Source of the DNA: Prevotellaceae bacterium
Lineage (GTDB): Bacteria; Bacteroidota; Bacteroidia; Bacteroidales; Paludibacteraceae
Assembly (NCBI GenBank): GCA_031270565.1
Contig: JAISXJ010000189.1
Span: 1-24,562 of the forward strand
DNA: 24,562 nucleotides
Direction of reading: 5' to 3'
Program-made: the position numbers and the translations under genes
Notes under the pieces: generated by a model
What the model was told of the DNA's origin: nothing
The model's database searches: none
What the model saw: the letters and a program-made list of their open reading frames with translations, nothing else
Shown here: piece after piece, positions 13,340-22,525 of the stretch
Layout of the letters: each line of letters starts with the position of its first letter
Numbering within the stretch: the first letter of the stretch is position 1

Positions 13340-14938
13340 ATGTTATCATCAAAAAGAGAAAGACGATCAATGAAAGCAGCCCTTGTGCTGCTTTTGTTGG
13401 TTGTGGTCGCCGGTAGCGTATCGGCAGCGCGTCCGCGCCATTATTTGGGAGGCTGGGTGTACACGGGCTATTCTGCTATGCTTCATCAAATGTACAGTAC
13501 ATCGACGCTTGGAGGCATTGGCACTGGTTTCGGAGGCGGTTATCAGTTGAAAAAGGATAACTTTTTACTTAACGCCGGCTTGGAATTTACCTTCCTGAAC
13601 TCTGCCACGCGCGTTGAGTCGCTGGATGGCTCCGTGCCGATGCAGGATACGCAGGGCAAGGATCTGGAATATTTCTATACCTTCCACAGTTATAAAGACC
13701 GTCAGCATGCGGGCTATCTGCACGTGCCGGTTCTTGCGGGAATGCAAATCGACAGGTATTACTTTCTGGCGGGCGTAAAAGCCGGCTTGCCGCTCTTTGC
13801 TACCTACGGAGGAACAGCCCGTCTGAGTACCTATGGCATCTATGAGCAGTATATTGACCCGTTTGACCCTATCTATCTGAACAACCACTATTTTATTGAT
13901 GATGTGAAACTGAAAGATAAGGGTGCATCGTCTTTAAATCTGAATGTAGCGGCATCGGTGGAATTTGGCGTGGAGTTGAACAAATTTATCAAGAATAAAG
14001 CTTTTCGCAAGAATAAGAATCAGCCGCGCTTGCGTGCTGCCGTGTTCGCTGACTATGGGCTGCTGAATATAAACGGTTTTGCACCGTCTTCAGCCCGTCC
14101 TCTGGATCAGGAGGCGCCGGTAAGGCCGTCCATTACAGAGAAAGATAAGGTGGGCATCAGTACTGTAAGTCTGCTGGCAGCCGGACGCGCTGAAGACGTC
14201 AATGTCAATCCGCTACTGGTTGGCGTCAAGGGAACGGTTTTCATCGACATCACCAAACCGCCGAAGAAAAAACCGGCACCCAAACCACAACCCAAACCCA
14301 GACCTCCGGCGCCAAAACCGCAACCCAAACCGGTTATTCCGGTTATCACGGGTAAGATTATCAACGCCGAAACACAGGAGGTGGTTTATGACGCCAGAGT
14401 GGAAATACGGGATGTTACCGGCAAACAAAAGCCCTATTCCGCGCAGCCGGGTAATGGTATTTTCAATACCAAACTGCCTCGTGATGGAAAATATCACGTA
14501 ACGGTCAATGTGCCGGGGTATATGGCATACACAGATTCCGTATCGAATGTCGGCGATACGCTGACGCTCTATCTGCATCCAATCAGGAAAGGAGAAGTGT
14601 TTATCCTGAGAAATGTCTTCTTCGACTTTGACCAGACAACCATTCAGCCGCAATCGAATCCGGCGCTTGACGAACTGGCAAGATTCCTCGAGGATAACTA
14701 TGACGTGCATATTCAGATCACCGGACACACCGACAACAAAGGTTCGGCTACTTATAACCAGCGTCTCTCTGAAGGACGTGCTAAAGCCGTTTACGAAGCG
14801 CTGATTGCACGCGGTATTGATGCGGATCGACTTTCGTATCTGGGCGCAGGCTCAAATGACCCGATCACGACCAACGATACCGAAGAGAATCGTGCGATGA
14901 ATAGACGTGTAGAATTTAAGATTTTGGATACGAAATAG
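13340..14938 (+). CDS. OmpA-family outer-membrane protein with beta-barrel and regulatory-type domain
   Basis: A 532-residue outer-membrane protein. The signal peptide ends near VSAA. An ATG at 13370 (residue 11) would give a more typical signal peptide; I keep 13340. Residues 30-305 are a predicted beta-barrel with alternating aromatic and glycine-rich strands. A Pro/Lys linker (about 308-333, KPQPKP repeats) leads to a carboxypeptidase-regulatory or PEGA-like beta domain (about 337-420). An OmpA peptidoglycan-binding domain follows (about 426-530: FFDFDQTTIQP, TGHTDNKGSATYNQRLSEGR, NRRVEF), with the Asp and Arg that bind diaminopimelate. It likely ties the outer membrane to peptidoglycan. 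It lies 33 bp after the T9SS cargo gene and ends in a strong hairpin, so the two probably form one operon. Confidence 0.88.
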   Translation: MLSSKRERRSMKAALVLLLLVVVAGSVSAARPRHYLGGWVYTGYSAMLHQMYSTSTLGGIGTGFGGGYQLKKDNFLLNAGLEFTFLNSATRVESLDGSVPMQDTQGKDLEYFYTFHSYKDRQHAGYLHVPVLAGMQIDRYYFLAGVKAGLPLFATYGGTARLSTYGIYEQYIDPFDPIYLNNHYFIDDVKLKDKGASSLNLNVAASVEFGVELNKFIKNKAFRKNKNQPRLRAAVFADYGLLNINGFAPSSARPLDQEAPVRPSITEKDKVGISTVSLLAAGRAEDVNVNPLLVGVKGTVFIDITKPPKKKPAPKPQPKPRPPAPKPQPKPVIPVITGKIINAETQEVVYDARVEIRDVTGKQKPYSAQPGNGIFNTKLPRDGKYHVTVNVPGYMAYTDSVSNVGDTLTLYLHPIRKGEVFILRNVFFDFDQTTIQPQSNPALDELARFLEDNYDVHIQITGHTDNKGSATYNQRLSEGRAKAVYEALIARGIDADRLSYLGAGSNDPITTNDTEENRAMNRRVEFKILDTK

Positions 14939-14958
14939 AAATAGCGGGTGAAGATGCC

Positions 14959-15009
14959 CCCTTTACAGGCTAAGGCTGCCCGTGTCAGGGCAGCCTTAGT
15001 TGTAAAGGG
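14959..15009 (+). terminator. Strong hairpin terminator of the T9SS cargo / ompA operon
   Basis: A perfect 12-bp inner stem (14970-14981 with 14988-14999, arm CTAAGGCTGCCC) around a 6-nt loop is extended by a 9-bp outer stem, CCCTTTACA (14959-14967) with TGTAAAGGG (15001-15009). There is no U-run. The last three bases of the outer stem belong to the inserted miniature element, so the original structure was slightly shorter. Confidence 0.7.
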
Positions 15010-15129
15010 AACTTCTAAAAAATTGCTTTTTCTGCGTTACGCCCTTTCGGTAAAAGGCTCATTTACGTTAGTAAACTCCGCTTTTACCTCAATGGCAAGC
15101 CTTGAAAAATCTAATTTTTAGAAGCCCCC
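15007..15129 (-). mobile_element. MITE-like miniature inverted-repeat element, copy B
   Basis: A 123-bp copy, inverted relative to copy A, differing by five substitutions and one inserted A. Its ends are GGGAACTTCTAAAA and TTTTTAGAAGCCCCC. It is flanked by TAAA on both sides (15003-15006 and 15130-15133), a 4-bp target duplication different in sequence from that of copy A (ATAA). The central nested palindrome is conserved: GGTAAAA with TTTTACC, and TTTAC with GTAAA around a GTTA loop. It inserted at the foot of the ompA terminator. Confidence 0.87.
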
Positions 15130-15285
15130 TAAAGTGTTTGCGGTTAGCGGGAATACGGCTGTTAATAACTTTTATCCGTTACATTTTTAATTGCAATAAC
15201 AATTCTTTAACTTGCACGCCTTATTATCTTCTTTTTGCTTATTTATAATGTATTTATTACCAATTAACTACGAAATTATCCGGTT
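15130..15285. other. dnaE upstream region
   Basis: A short A/T-rich region. No exact TTG-N20-TAnnTTTG pair is found; TTTAACTTGC near 15205-15216 is a poor match. The dnaE-ftsZ run probably has a promoter here, but I cannot place it. Confidence 0.4.
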
Positions 15286-18200
15286 ATGAGTTTTGTTCAT
15301 CTTCATGTCCATTCCCACTACTCTATCCTCGACGGCATGTCGAAGATTCCCGATCTGATAGATAAAGCCCTCGCCTGTAACATGCCGGCAATGGCGTTGA
15401 CCGATCACGGCACCATGTACGGCATAAAAGAGATGCTCGATTACATAAACAGCCTGCGCTACAAAGCCAAAACAGAGCTTGAACAACTCGAAAAAGCCGT
15501 CAACGAAGATGCATCAATTACCCCAAAACTGGAAAATGCCCAAGCCCATTACAAAAAACTGTGCAATTTTAAAACCATTATCGGTGTAGAAGCCTATTGC
15601 GCCCGCCGCCAACTGTACGACAAGGACAAAAATGTCAAATATTTCACAGATCGTGGCACGGAACAGATTGTCGATTACAGTGGCTATCATCTGATTTTGC
15701 TGGCAAAAAATAAGAAAGGGTATCAAAACCTGTGCAAAATTGTATCCGTATCGTGGATTGACGGCTTCTATCAGCGTCCGCGCATCGACAAGGAGTTGCT
15801 TGCCAAATATCACGAAGGGTTGATTGTTACTTCTGCATGTCTGGGAGGAGAGATTCCCCAGCATATTCTGGCAGGCAATATCAAGGAGGCAGAAGATACG
15901 ATTTTGTGGTTTAAATCACTCTTTGGCGATGACTTTTATCTCGAAATCCAACGCCATCAAACCGACGGTTCGGGAGGCGACCAGGAGGTTTTTCAGAAAC
16001 AGATGCGGGTGAATGAAATCATTTTGCAATTAGCCGAAAAAACCAATACCAAAATCATTGCCACCAATGATGTGCATTTCGTAGAGGCGGAACATGCCGA
16101 AGCACACGATCGCCTGATTTGCCTGAGCACGGGCAAGGATTTGGATGACCCCAACCGTATGCGTTACACCCGACAGGAGTTTTTCAAAACACCTCAACAG
16201 ATGGCTGACATCTTTGCTGACGTGCCGGATGCCCTGACAACAACTCTCGCCGTAGCAGAAAAGGTACAACATTACAGTCTTGATTCCGACCCTATTATGC
16301 CGGAGTTTGACATTCCCGAATCCTTTGGCACGGAAGCATTGTACCGCGAACGCTATTCGCATCAGGAGTTGTTCGATGAATTTACCCGCGATGAAAACGG
16401 CAAAGTTGTGCTTGACCAACGGGCTGCCGACAAGAAAATTCAACAACTCGGCGGCATCGACAGGCTCTATCGCATCAAACTGGAAGCCGATTATCTGCGC
16501 AAACTGACTCTGGAAGGTGTTGCAGATCGCTACGCAGAGATAACGCCCGAATTGCAGGAACGCATCGACTTTGAACTGCACGTGATGAAGACAATGGGCT
16601 ATCCGGGCTATTTTCTTATCGTACAGGATTTCATCCGTGTTGCCCGTTCCATAGGTGTTGCGGTAGGTCCCGGACGGGGATCGGCAGCAGGGTCGGTGGC
16701 GGCGTATTGCCTGAAAATCACGGATGTTGATCCCATTAAATATGATTTGCTGTTTGAACGTTTTCTCAATCCCGACCGTATTTCCATGCCCGATATTGAC
16801 ATTGACTTTGACGATGACGGACGCGCAGCCATACTGCGTTGGGTAACGGAGAAATATGGTAAAGAACGTGTAGCTCACATCATCACCTTTGGCGGTATGG
16901 CAACCAAATCGGCGCTTGCCGACGTGGGGCGCGTACAAAATGTGCCTCTCACAAAAGTAAACGAAATCAAAGCGCTCATACCCGATAAATTCAATGACAG
17001 TCTCATTGACAAAAGCTCAGGGAAGCCCCCGAAAATAAACATCGTCAACTGTATCAAATATGTTCCGGAACTGCAAAAATTACGCTATGGCGAAGACAAA
17101 AACGTTGCCACGATGCTTGAATATGCCGCAGAACTGGAAGGCACTATACGTCAAACCGGTGTACATCCCTGCGGCATCATCATCGGAGCAGACGACCTGA
17201 CCAATTTTATTCCGTTAAGCACGGCAAAAGACAAAACTTCCGAAAAGGAAGAAGATGTGCTTGTTACCCAGTACGAGGGGCATCACGTGGAATCGGTAGG
17301 CTTGATAAAAATGGACTTTCTCGGACTAAGAACACTCTCCATTATCAAGGAAGCCTTAGCTAACATTAAGAAATCGCGCGGAATAGACGTTGACATCAAC
17401 ACCATCCCCATTGACGATCCGGAAACTTACGCTCTCTACAGTTCGGGACGTACGATTGGCACGTTTCAGTTTGAGTCGCCCGGTATGCAGAAATACCTGC
17501 GCGACCTGCAGCCAACCGTTTTTGAAGATTTGATTGCCATGAACGCCCTCTACCGTCCCGGTCCTATGGATTACATTCCGCAATTCATTGCCCGCAAACA
17601 CGGTACGGAAGCTATCCGGTACGATATTCCCGTTATGGAAAAATATCTGAAAGACACGTATGGTATCACCGTCTATCAGGAACAAGTGATGTTACTCTCC
17701 CGTCTGTTGAGCAATTTCACGCGAGGCGAATCCGATAAGTTGCGCAAGGCGATGGGGAAAAAACTGGAAAAGGAACTGAATGCTCTTAAACCGAAATTCA
17801 TTAACGGCGGCGTTGCCAACGGATACAATACCAAAACACTGGAGAAAATCTGGAGCGACTGGGCAAAATTTGCCTCATACGCTTTCAACAAGTCGCATGC
17901 CACGTGCTATTCGCTGGTATCCTATCAGACTGCCTACCTGAAAGTGCATTATCCTGCCGAATTTATGGCAGCTACGCTTACTCGCAATCAAAATAACATT
18001 ACGGAAATCACCAAGCTGATGGATGAGTGTCGCGCTATGCGGCTTGAGGTGAAGCCTCCTGACGTCAATGAATCGGACTTGACCTTTACCGTTTTGAATA
18101 ACAATATTATTCGTTTCGGACTGGGAGCTATCAAGGGCGTAGGCAGGGGGGCGGTAGAAGCCATTGTAACGGAACGCGAAGCCAACGGTCTCTACACCGA

Positions 18201-19263
18201 TATTTTCAACTTTGTTGAACGTGTCAATTTGAATGCCTGCAACAAAAAAAGCATCGACAGTCTGGCGCTTTCGGGAGCATTCGATTGCTTCAAGGAATAC
18301 AGACGCGAGGAGTATGTAGCGCCTAACATGCGTAATGAATCGGCTATTGACTTGTTGATACAGTACGGAAAACGCTATCAGGCTTGTAAAAAGCAGGAGA
18401 GCGCCTCCCTTTTTGCAGGCTTTGATGATATGGGAGATATTCCTCATCCCGTATTGCCGAAAGGGGCGGAATGGTCATCTCTTGAACGGCTCAACAAAGA
18501 GCGGGAACTGGTAGGCATCTATCTCTCCTCTCACCCGCTTGACACCTATCGTACCGAGATTGAATACGGCTGTTCTCATACGGTAACGCAACTGCGCGAG
18601 GCGTATGACAGGGCAAAGAAACAGGCAGCAGCAGGTCAGCGCATTGATATTGTCAATTATTCGGTGGCGGGAATGATTACTGCTGCCCGCGAAGGCATTT
18701 CGCGTACCAACAAGCCTTACGGAGCTTTCACGGTTGAAGACTATTCCGGACAGTTTGAGTTTCCTCTGTTTGGAAAAGATTTTGTTGAGTTTCGCAATTT
18801 TCTGAAAAAGGATTTGTTTGTAACCGTCAGCGGCAGCGTGCAGGAGCGACAATCGTCGTGGCAAAAACAGGGAGAAACAGACCCCCAAAAAAACAAAGAA
18901 GCCACAATGAAAATCAACAGCATCAAACTGTTGGACGATGAAGCAAATCACATGCTCAGGCATTTGACCATTCAACTCTCTCTGGATAAGATTGACACGA
19001 TGTTATCCACCGAGTTGCAAATGCTTTTGGAGGCATTTCCGGGCAATAAAATACTTTACGTTGAAATTTTCGACAATGAGAGCAAGGACAGGGTAAAACT
19101 CTCTTCGCGCCCTTATAAAATCGCCATCACTACAAAACTGATAGATAAACTTCAGGTGATGGCGCATCAGAACTGGCTTGATTTCACTGTGAACAATCGC
19201 CCTCGCATAACGCTCATTGACAGCGCATCCGACGACGAATTGCTCTACGAAGAAGATGATTAA
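15286..19263 (+). CDS. dnaE: DNA polymerase III alpha subunit (replicative polymerase)
   Basis: The C-family replicative polymerase, 1325 residues. An N-terminal PHP domain begins HLHVHSHYSILDG (5-17) with LTDHGTMYG, a conserved ACLGGE Cys and NDVHF, so its metal ligands look complete. It contains a charged insertion near 60-95. The polymerase core has GPGRGSAAGS (about 463-472) and the catalytic Asp pair D503 and D505 in PDIDIDFDDDGR. The third catalytic Asp is D677 in KMDFLGLRTL. QESASLFAG (about 1037-1045) is a candidate beta-clamp-binding motif. An OB fold lies near 1120-1200. The ATG at 15286 fits the family N-terminus. murG follows 28 bp after the stop, so dnaE probably heads the division-gene operon. 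Confidence 0.97.
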   Translation: MSFVHLHVHSHYSILDGMSKIPDLIDKALACNMPAMALTDHGTMYGIKEMLDYINSLRYKAKTELEQLEKAVNEDASITPKLENAQAHYKKLCNFKTIIGVEAYCARRQLYDKDKNVKYFTDRGTEQIVDYSGYHLILLAKNKKGYQNLCKIVSVSWIDGFYQRPRIDKELLAKYHEGLIVTSACLGGEIPQHILAGNIKEAEDTILWFKSLFGDDFYLEIQRHQTDGSGGDQEVFQKQMRVNEIILQLAEKTNTKIIATNDVHFVEAEHAEAHDRLICLSTGKDLDDPNRMRYTRQEFFKTPQQMADIFADVPDALTTTLAVAEKVQHYSLDSDPIMPEFDIPESFGTEALYRERYSHQELFDEFTRDENGKVVLDQRAADKKIQQLGGIDRLYRIKLEADYLRKLTLEGVADRYAEITPELQERIDFELHVMKTMGYPGYFLIVQDFIRVARSIGVAVGPGRGSAAGSVAAYCLKITDVDPIKYDLLFERFLNPDRISMPDIDIDFDDDGRAAILRWVTEKYGKERVAHIITFGGMATKSALADVGRVQNVPLTKVNEIKALIPDKFNDSLIDKSSGKPPKINIVNCIKYVPELQKLRYGEDKNVATMLEYAAELEGTIRQTGVHPCGIIIGADDLTNFIPLSTAKDKTSEKEEDVLVTQYEGHHVESVGLIKMDFLGLRTLSIIKEALANIKKSRGIDVDINTIPIDDPETYALYSSGRTIGTFQFESPGMQKYLRDLQPTVFEDLIAMNALYRPGPMDYIPQFIARKHGTEAIRYDIPVMEKYLKDTYGITVYQEQVMLLSRLLSNFTRGESDKLRKAMGKKLEKELNALKPKFINGGVANGYNTKTLEKIWSDWAKFASYAFNKSHATCYSLVSYQTAYLKVHYPAEFMAATLTRNQNNITEITKLMDECRAMRLEVKPPDVNESDLTFTVLNNNIIRFGLGAIKGVGRGAVEAIVTEREANGLYTDIFNFVERVNLNACNKKSIDSLALSGAFDCFKEYRREEYVAPNMRNESAIDLLIQYGKRYQACKKQESASLFAGFDDMGDIPHPVLPKGAEWSSLERLNKERELVGIYLSSHPLDTYRTEIEYGCSHTVTQLREAYDRAKKQAAAGQRIDIVNYSVAGMITAAREGISRTNKPYGAFTVEDYSGQFEFPLFGKDFVEFRNFLKKDLFVTVSGSVQERQSSWQKQGETDPQKNKEATMKINSIKLLDDEANHMLRHLTIQLSLDKIDTMLSTELQMLLEAFPGNKILYVEIFDNESKDRVKLSSRPYKIAITTKLIDKLQVMAHQNWLDFTVNNRPRITLIDSASDDELLYEEDD

Positions 19264-19291
19264 TTAATCACTCATTATTCTTAATTATAAT

Positions 19292-20401
19292 ATGAAATTT
19301 CTAATCAGTGGTGGTGGTACGGGTGGACATATTTTCCCCGCTGTCAGTATAGCCGATGCGCTACGGAAGTTGCAACCCGATTGCGAAATACTTTTTGTAG
19401 GAGCGCTCGGACGTATGGAGATGACGCGCGTACCGGAAGCCGGACATCGCATTGTTGGGCTGCCCATACAGGGGTTCAACCGTCAACAGTTGTGGAAAAA
19501 CATCCGAATACCCATTCTTCTGTGGAAGAGTATCCGACAGGCAAAACGTATTGTTCGTATGTTTCGCCCCAATGCAGCTATTGGCGTTGGCGGTTACGCC
19601 AGCGGAGCCGCTATGGTCGCCGCCGATATGCTGAACGTACCGGTGTTGCTGCAAGAACAAAATTCGTTTGCCGGAATCACCAACCGATGGCTCGCTCGAA
19701 AAGCATCGCGTATCTGTGTTGCTTATAACGGTATGGAACGGTTTTTCCCCGCTGAAAAAATCGTTTTGACCGGTAATCCCATTCGACAAAATCTGATAAC
19801 GGACAGTGAGGACAGAGCAAAAGGCTTTGCCCATTTCGACCTCTTCCCGCAACGCAAAACATTACTTGTCATTGGCGGCAGTCTTGGAGCGCATACCATC
19901 AATCAGAGTATTTTGGCGCATCTGGAAACGCTTATACAATCCGAAATACAGGTGATTTGGCAAACGGGGAAAAACTATATCGGCAAGGCGCGGGAGGCGG
20001 TTGCGCCGTATGACTGTCAAAATATTTTTATCACAGATTTTATTGACCGTATGGATTATGCCTACGGTGTGGCAGACCTGGTGATTTCACGGGCGGGAGC
20101 AAGTTCTATTTCGGAACTGTGTCTGCTGGGTAAACCGGCGATTCTGGTGCCTTCGCCCAATGTTGCCGAAGATCACCAGAGACATAACGCGATGGCGCTG
20201 GTTAACAAGGAGGCTGCCCTACTGGTGGAGGATGCCTGCGCCAAAGACTCCCTTGTCCCCCAGGCGCTGTCGTTGATACGGCAGGAAGAGCGTTTGAAGA
20301 CACTTTCAAAAAATATTTATTCCCTGGCGGAACATAATTCGGCAGAACGCATCGCACAGGAAGTGATAGCGTTATCGAAAAAATACGGAACACAAAAATA
20401 A
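19292..20401 (+). CDS. murG: UDP-GlcNAc:undecaprenyl-pyrophosphoryl-MurNAc-pentapeptide GlcNAc transferase MurG
   Basis: A peripheral inner-membrane glycosyltransferase (GT28) of 369 residues that adds GlcNAc to lipid I, making lipid II. The N-terminal G-loop GGGTGGHIFPA is at 7-17. GVGGYASG, LQEQNSFAGITNRWLA and the second G-loop VIGGSLGAHTIN follow. The C-terminal donor site is ISRAGASSISEL, with VAEDHQRHNA after it. Length and motif order fit MurG fully. It starts 28 bp after dnaE and ends 2 bp before the murC ATG, so translation is likely coupled. Confidence 0.97.
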   Translation: MKFLISGGGTGGHIFPAVSIADALRKLQPDCEILFVGALGRMEMTRVPEAGHRIVGLPIQGFNRQQLWKNIRIPILLWKSIRQAKRIVRMFRPNAAIGVGGYASGAAMVAADMLNVPVLLQEQNSFAGITNRWLARKASRICVAYNGMERFFPAEKIVLTGNPIRQNLITDSEDRAKGFAHFDLFPQRKTLLVIGGSLGAHTINQSILAHLETLIQSEIQVIWQTGKNYIGKAREAVAPYDCQNIFITDFIDRMDYAYGVADLVISRAGASSISELCLLGKPAILVPSPNVAEDHQRHNAMALVNKEAALLVEDACAKDSLVPQALSLIRQEERLKTLSKNIYSLAEHNSAERIAQEVIALSKKYGTQK

Positions 20402-20403
20402 GC

Positions 20404-21771
20404 ATGAAACAGACTTACACGCACTACTATTTTCTGGGAATCGGCGGTATCGGGATGAGCGCTCTGGCACGCTATTTCAATGCCAAAGGAGGTATTGTCG
20501 CCGGATATGACCGCGTACGCAGTCTGCTCTGCGAAGAGTTGGAAACGGAGGGCATCACCGTACATTATCAGGACGACGTGGCGTTGATTCCGGCGTCATT
20601 CAAGGACGCCGACAGAACGCTGGTAGTCTATACACCTGCCGTGCCGAATGACCACAGCGAACTGCTCTTCTTTCGCAGACAGGGCTTCACCGTGCAGAAA
20701 AGGGCGGAGGCGCTTGGCGAAATCACCCGTATGCAAAACGCCCTCTGTTTTGCCGGTACGCACGGTAAAACCACCACGTCCACCATGGCAGCACATCTGC
20801 TCAAAGAGAGCCACGTCGATTGCAACGCTTTTCTGGGTGGTATCTCGCTCAATTACGCCAGTAATCTGCTTCTTTCCGACCAAAGTGATTTAGTGGTGAT
20901 AGAAGCGGACGAATATGACCGTTCTTTTCATTGTTTGCAGCCTCGTATGGCAGTCATCACTTCCACCGACGCCGACCATCTGGACATTTACGGGACACAC
21001 GAAGCCTACGTTGAGGCTTTTGAACAGTTTACTACTCTGATTACCGGCTGTCTGATTTCCAAAAAGAACATCGCTTTGACGCCACGCCTGCAACCGCAAG
21101 TAAAGCATTACACCTATTCAGCCATTGAACAGGCAGATTTTTATGCCGATAACATACGCATCGGTAACGGTGAAATTGTCTTCGATTTCATCACGCCCAG
21201 CGAGCGGATTTACGACATTCAACTGGGGGCGCCGGTTGTCGTAAACATTGAAAATGGCGTAGCTGCTATGGCTGTAGCGTGGCTCAATGGCGTAACCGCT
21301 AACGAACTGAAGCGTGGTATGGCTTCGTTTGCCGGTATCCGGCGACGTTTTGAAACACATCTGAAAACCGACAGCGTTGTAATGATTGACGATTATGCCC
21401 ATCATCCCGAAGAACTTCGGGCAAGCATCCGCTCCGTGAAGGCGCTTTATAGCGACAAACACGTGCTTGGCATATTCCAGCCACATCTTTATTCTCGAAC
21501 AAGAGATTTCTATCAGGCATTTGCCGACGCATTATCACAGTTGGACAGCGTGATACTGGTGGAAATCTATCCGGCGCGTGAAGAACCGATTGCTGGTGTT
21601 ACGTCGCAAATCATTTTCGACGAAATCACCAACCCAAACAAAACGCTTACCACCAAAGCCGAACTGCTCGAAACACTCAAAGAGCGCGCTTTCGATGTGC
21701 TGCTCACTATCGGCGCAGGAGACATTGACGGTTACATACCGCAGATAGTTGACTTTTTAAAAAAACGCTAA
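20404..21771 (+). CDS. murC: UDP-N-acetylmuramate--L-alanine ligase MurC
   Basis: A cytoplasmic ATP-dependent ligase of 455 residues that adds L-Ala to UDP-MurNAc, the first step of the stem peptide. The N-terminal Rossmann motif is GIGGIGMSALARYF (about 12-25). The ATP loop GTHGKTTT is at about 119-126. VIEADEYDRSF is the substrate-binding and Mg region. DADHLDIYGTH, ENGVAAMAVAW and the C-terminal DDYAHHPEELRAS complete the Mur ligase set. It starts 2 bp after the murG stop. ddl, often next in Proteobacteria, is absent, as is usual in Bacteroidota. Confidence 0.97.
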   Translation: MKQTYTHYYFLGIGGIGMSALARYFNAKGGIVAGYDRVRSLLCEELETEGITVHYQDDVALIPASFKDADRTLVVYTPAVPNDHSELLFFRRQGFTVQKRAEALGEITRMQNALCFAGTHGKTTTSTMAAHLLKESHVDCNAFLGGISLNYASNLLLSDQSDLVVIEADEYDRSFHCLQPRMAVITSTDADHLDIYGTHEAYVEAFEQFTTLITGCLISKKNIALTPRLQPQVKHYTYSAIEQADFYADNIRIGNGEIVFDFITPSERIYDIQLGAPVVVNIENGVAAMAVAWLNGVTANELKRGMASFAGIRRRFETHLKTDSVVMIDDYAHHPEELRASIRSVKALYSDKHVLGIFQPHLYSRTRDFYQAFADALSQLDSVILVEIYPAREEPIAGVTSQIIFDEITNPNKTLTTKAELLETLKERAFDVLLTIGAGDIDGYIPQIVDFLKKR

Positions 21772-21783
21772 GAACCGATATTT

Positions 21784-22518
21784 ATGAAAGTCTGGAAAAT
21801 CATATTAATCTCTCTTGGAATAATGCTTATGGTGGGTTATCTGGTTTGGAGCGTGGTTTACCTGCATTTACACAGGCAAACGGATGTCTGTAAAAAGGTA
21901 GCTGTCCATCTTCATATCTCGAACGACGGACAATGTCTCACAGAAGATGATATTCTACGTTTTCTCAACAGAGAAAGGTTGAATCCTATCGGCAAAACCG
22001 GCTCTGATGTATTGCTTGGCAAGATTGAAGCGACCATTGCCAAATTGCCTGCCATCAGACACGTATCGTGCTACCGAACTACTGCAGGAGATGTTGCCAT
22101 TGAGATAACACCGCGTACCCCTGTCTTTAAAGTGATGACGGGGAATAATTATCTGGTAGATACGGAACGTTGCATAATGCCCGTATCGACATCCTGCCCG
22201 ACGTGGTTACCGGTTGTGTCGGGCGCCGTTACAAAACAGATGGCAACACACGAACTATACGATTTTATCGTTTTCCTGCAAAAGGATCGTTTTCTGGCAG
22301 CACAAATAGAACAAATCTATCTGCTGTCAAACGGAGATGTGGAGTTGACGCCACGTGTAGGCAACCACATCATTCGACTGGGACGGTTGGATGATTATGC
22401 CGATAAACTGGATAAACTTAAAATTTTCTACACGAAAGCGCTCAATAAAATCGGATGGAACCGTTATGCGATTATTGATTTGCGTTACAACGGACAGGTT
22501 GTCTGTACGAAACGATAG
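21784..22518 (+). CDS. ftsQ: Cell division protein FtsQ
   Basis: A 244-residue bitopic inner-membrane protein. One N-terminal membrane helix (about 4-28) is followed by a periplasmic part with a POTRA-like region (about 38-110; LTEDDILRFLNRE, IEATIAKLPAIRHVSCYR). The FtsQ-type beta domain (about 115-235) has VELTPRVGNHIIRLGR and YNGQVVCTKR at the end. FtsQ bridges early and late divisome proteins. The sequence is divergent, as is normal for the family, and its position between murC and ftsA supports the call. It lies 12 bp after murC. Confidence 0.88.
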   Translation: MKVWKIILISLGIMLMVGYLVWSVVYLHLHRQTDVCKKVAVHLHISNDGQCLTEDDILRFLNRERLNPIGKTGSDVLLGKIEATIAKLPAIRHVSCYRTTAGDVAIEITPRTPVFKVMTGNNYLVDTERCIMPVSTSCPTWLPVVSGAVTKQMATHELYDFIVFLQKDRFLAAQIEQIYLLSNGDVELTPRVGNHIIRLGRLDDYADKLDKLKIFYTKALNKIGWNRYAIIDLRYNGQVVCTKR

Positions 22519-22525
22519 ATAATAA

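Noticed and set aside
16030..16938. Minus-strand open frame of 302 codons inside dnaE
   Set aside because: dnaE motifs run unbroken across this stretch on the other strand, and the antisense product resembles no family I know.
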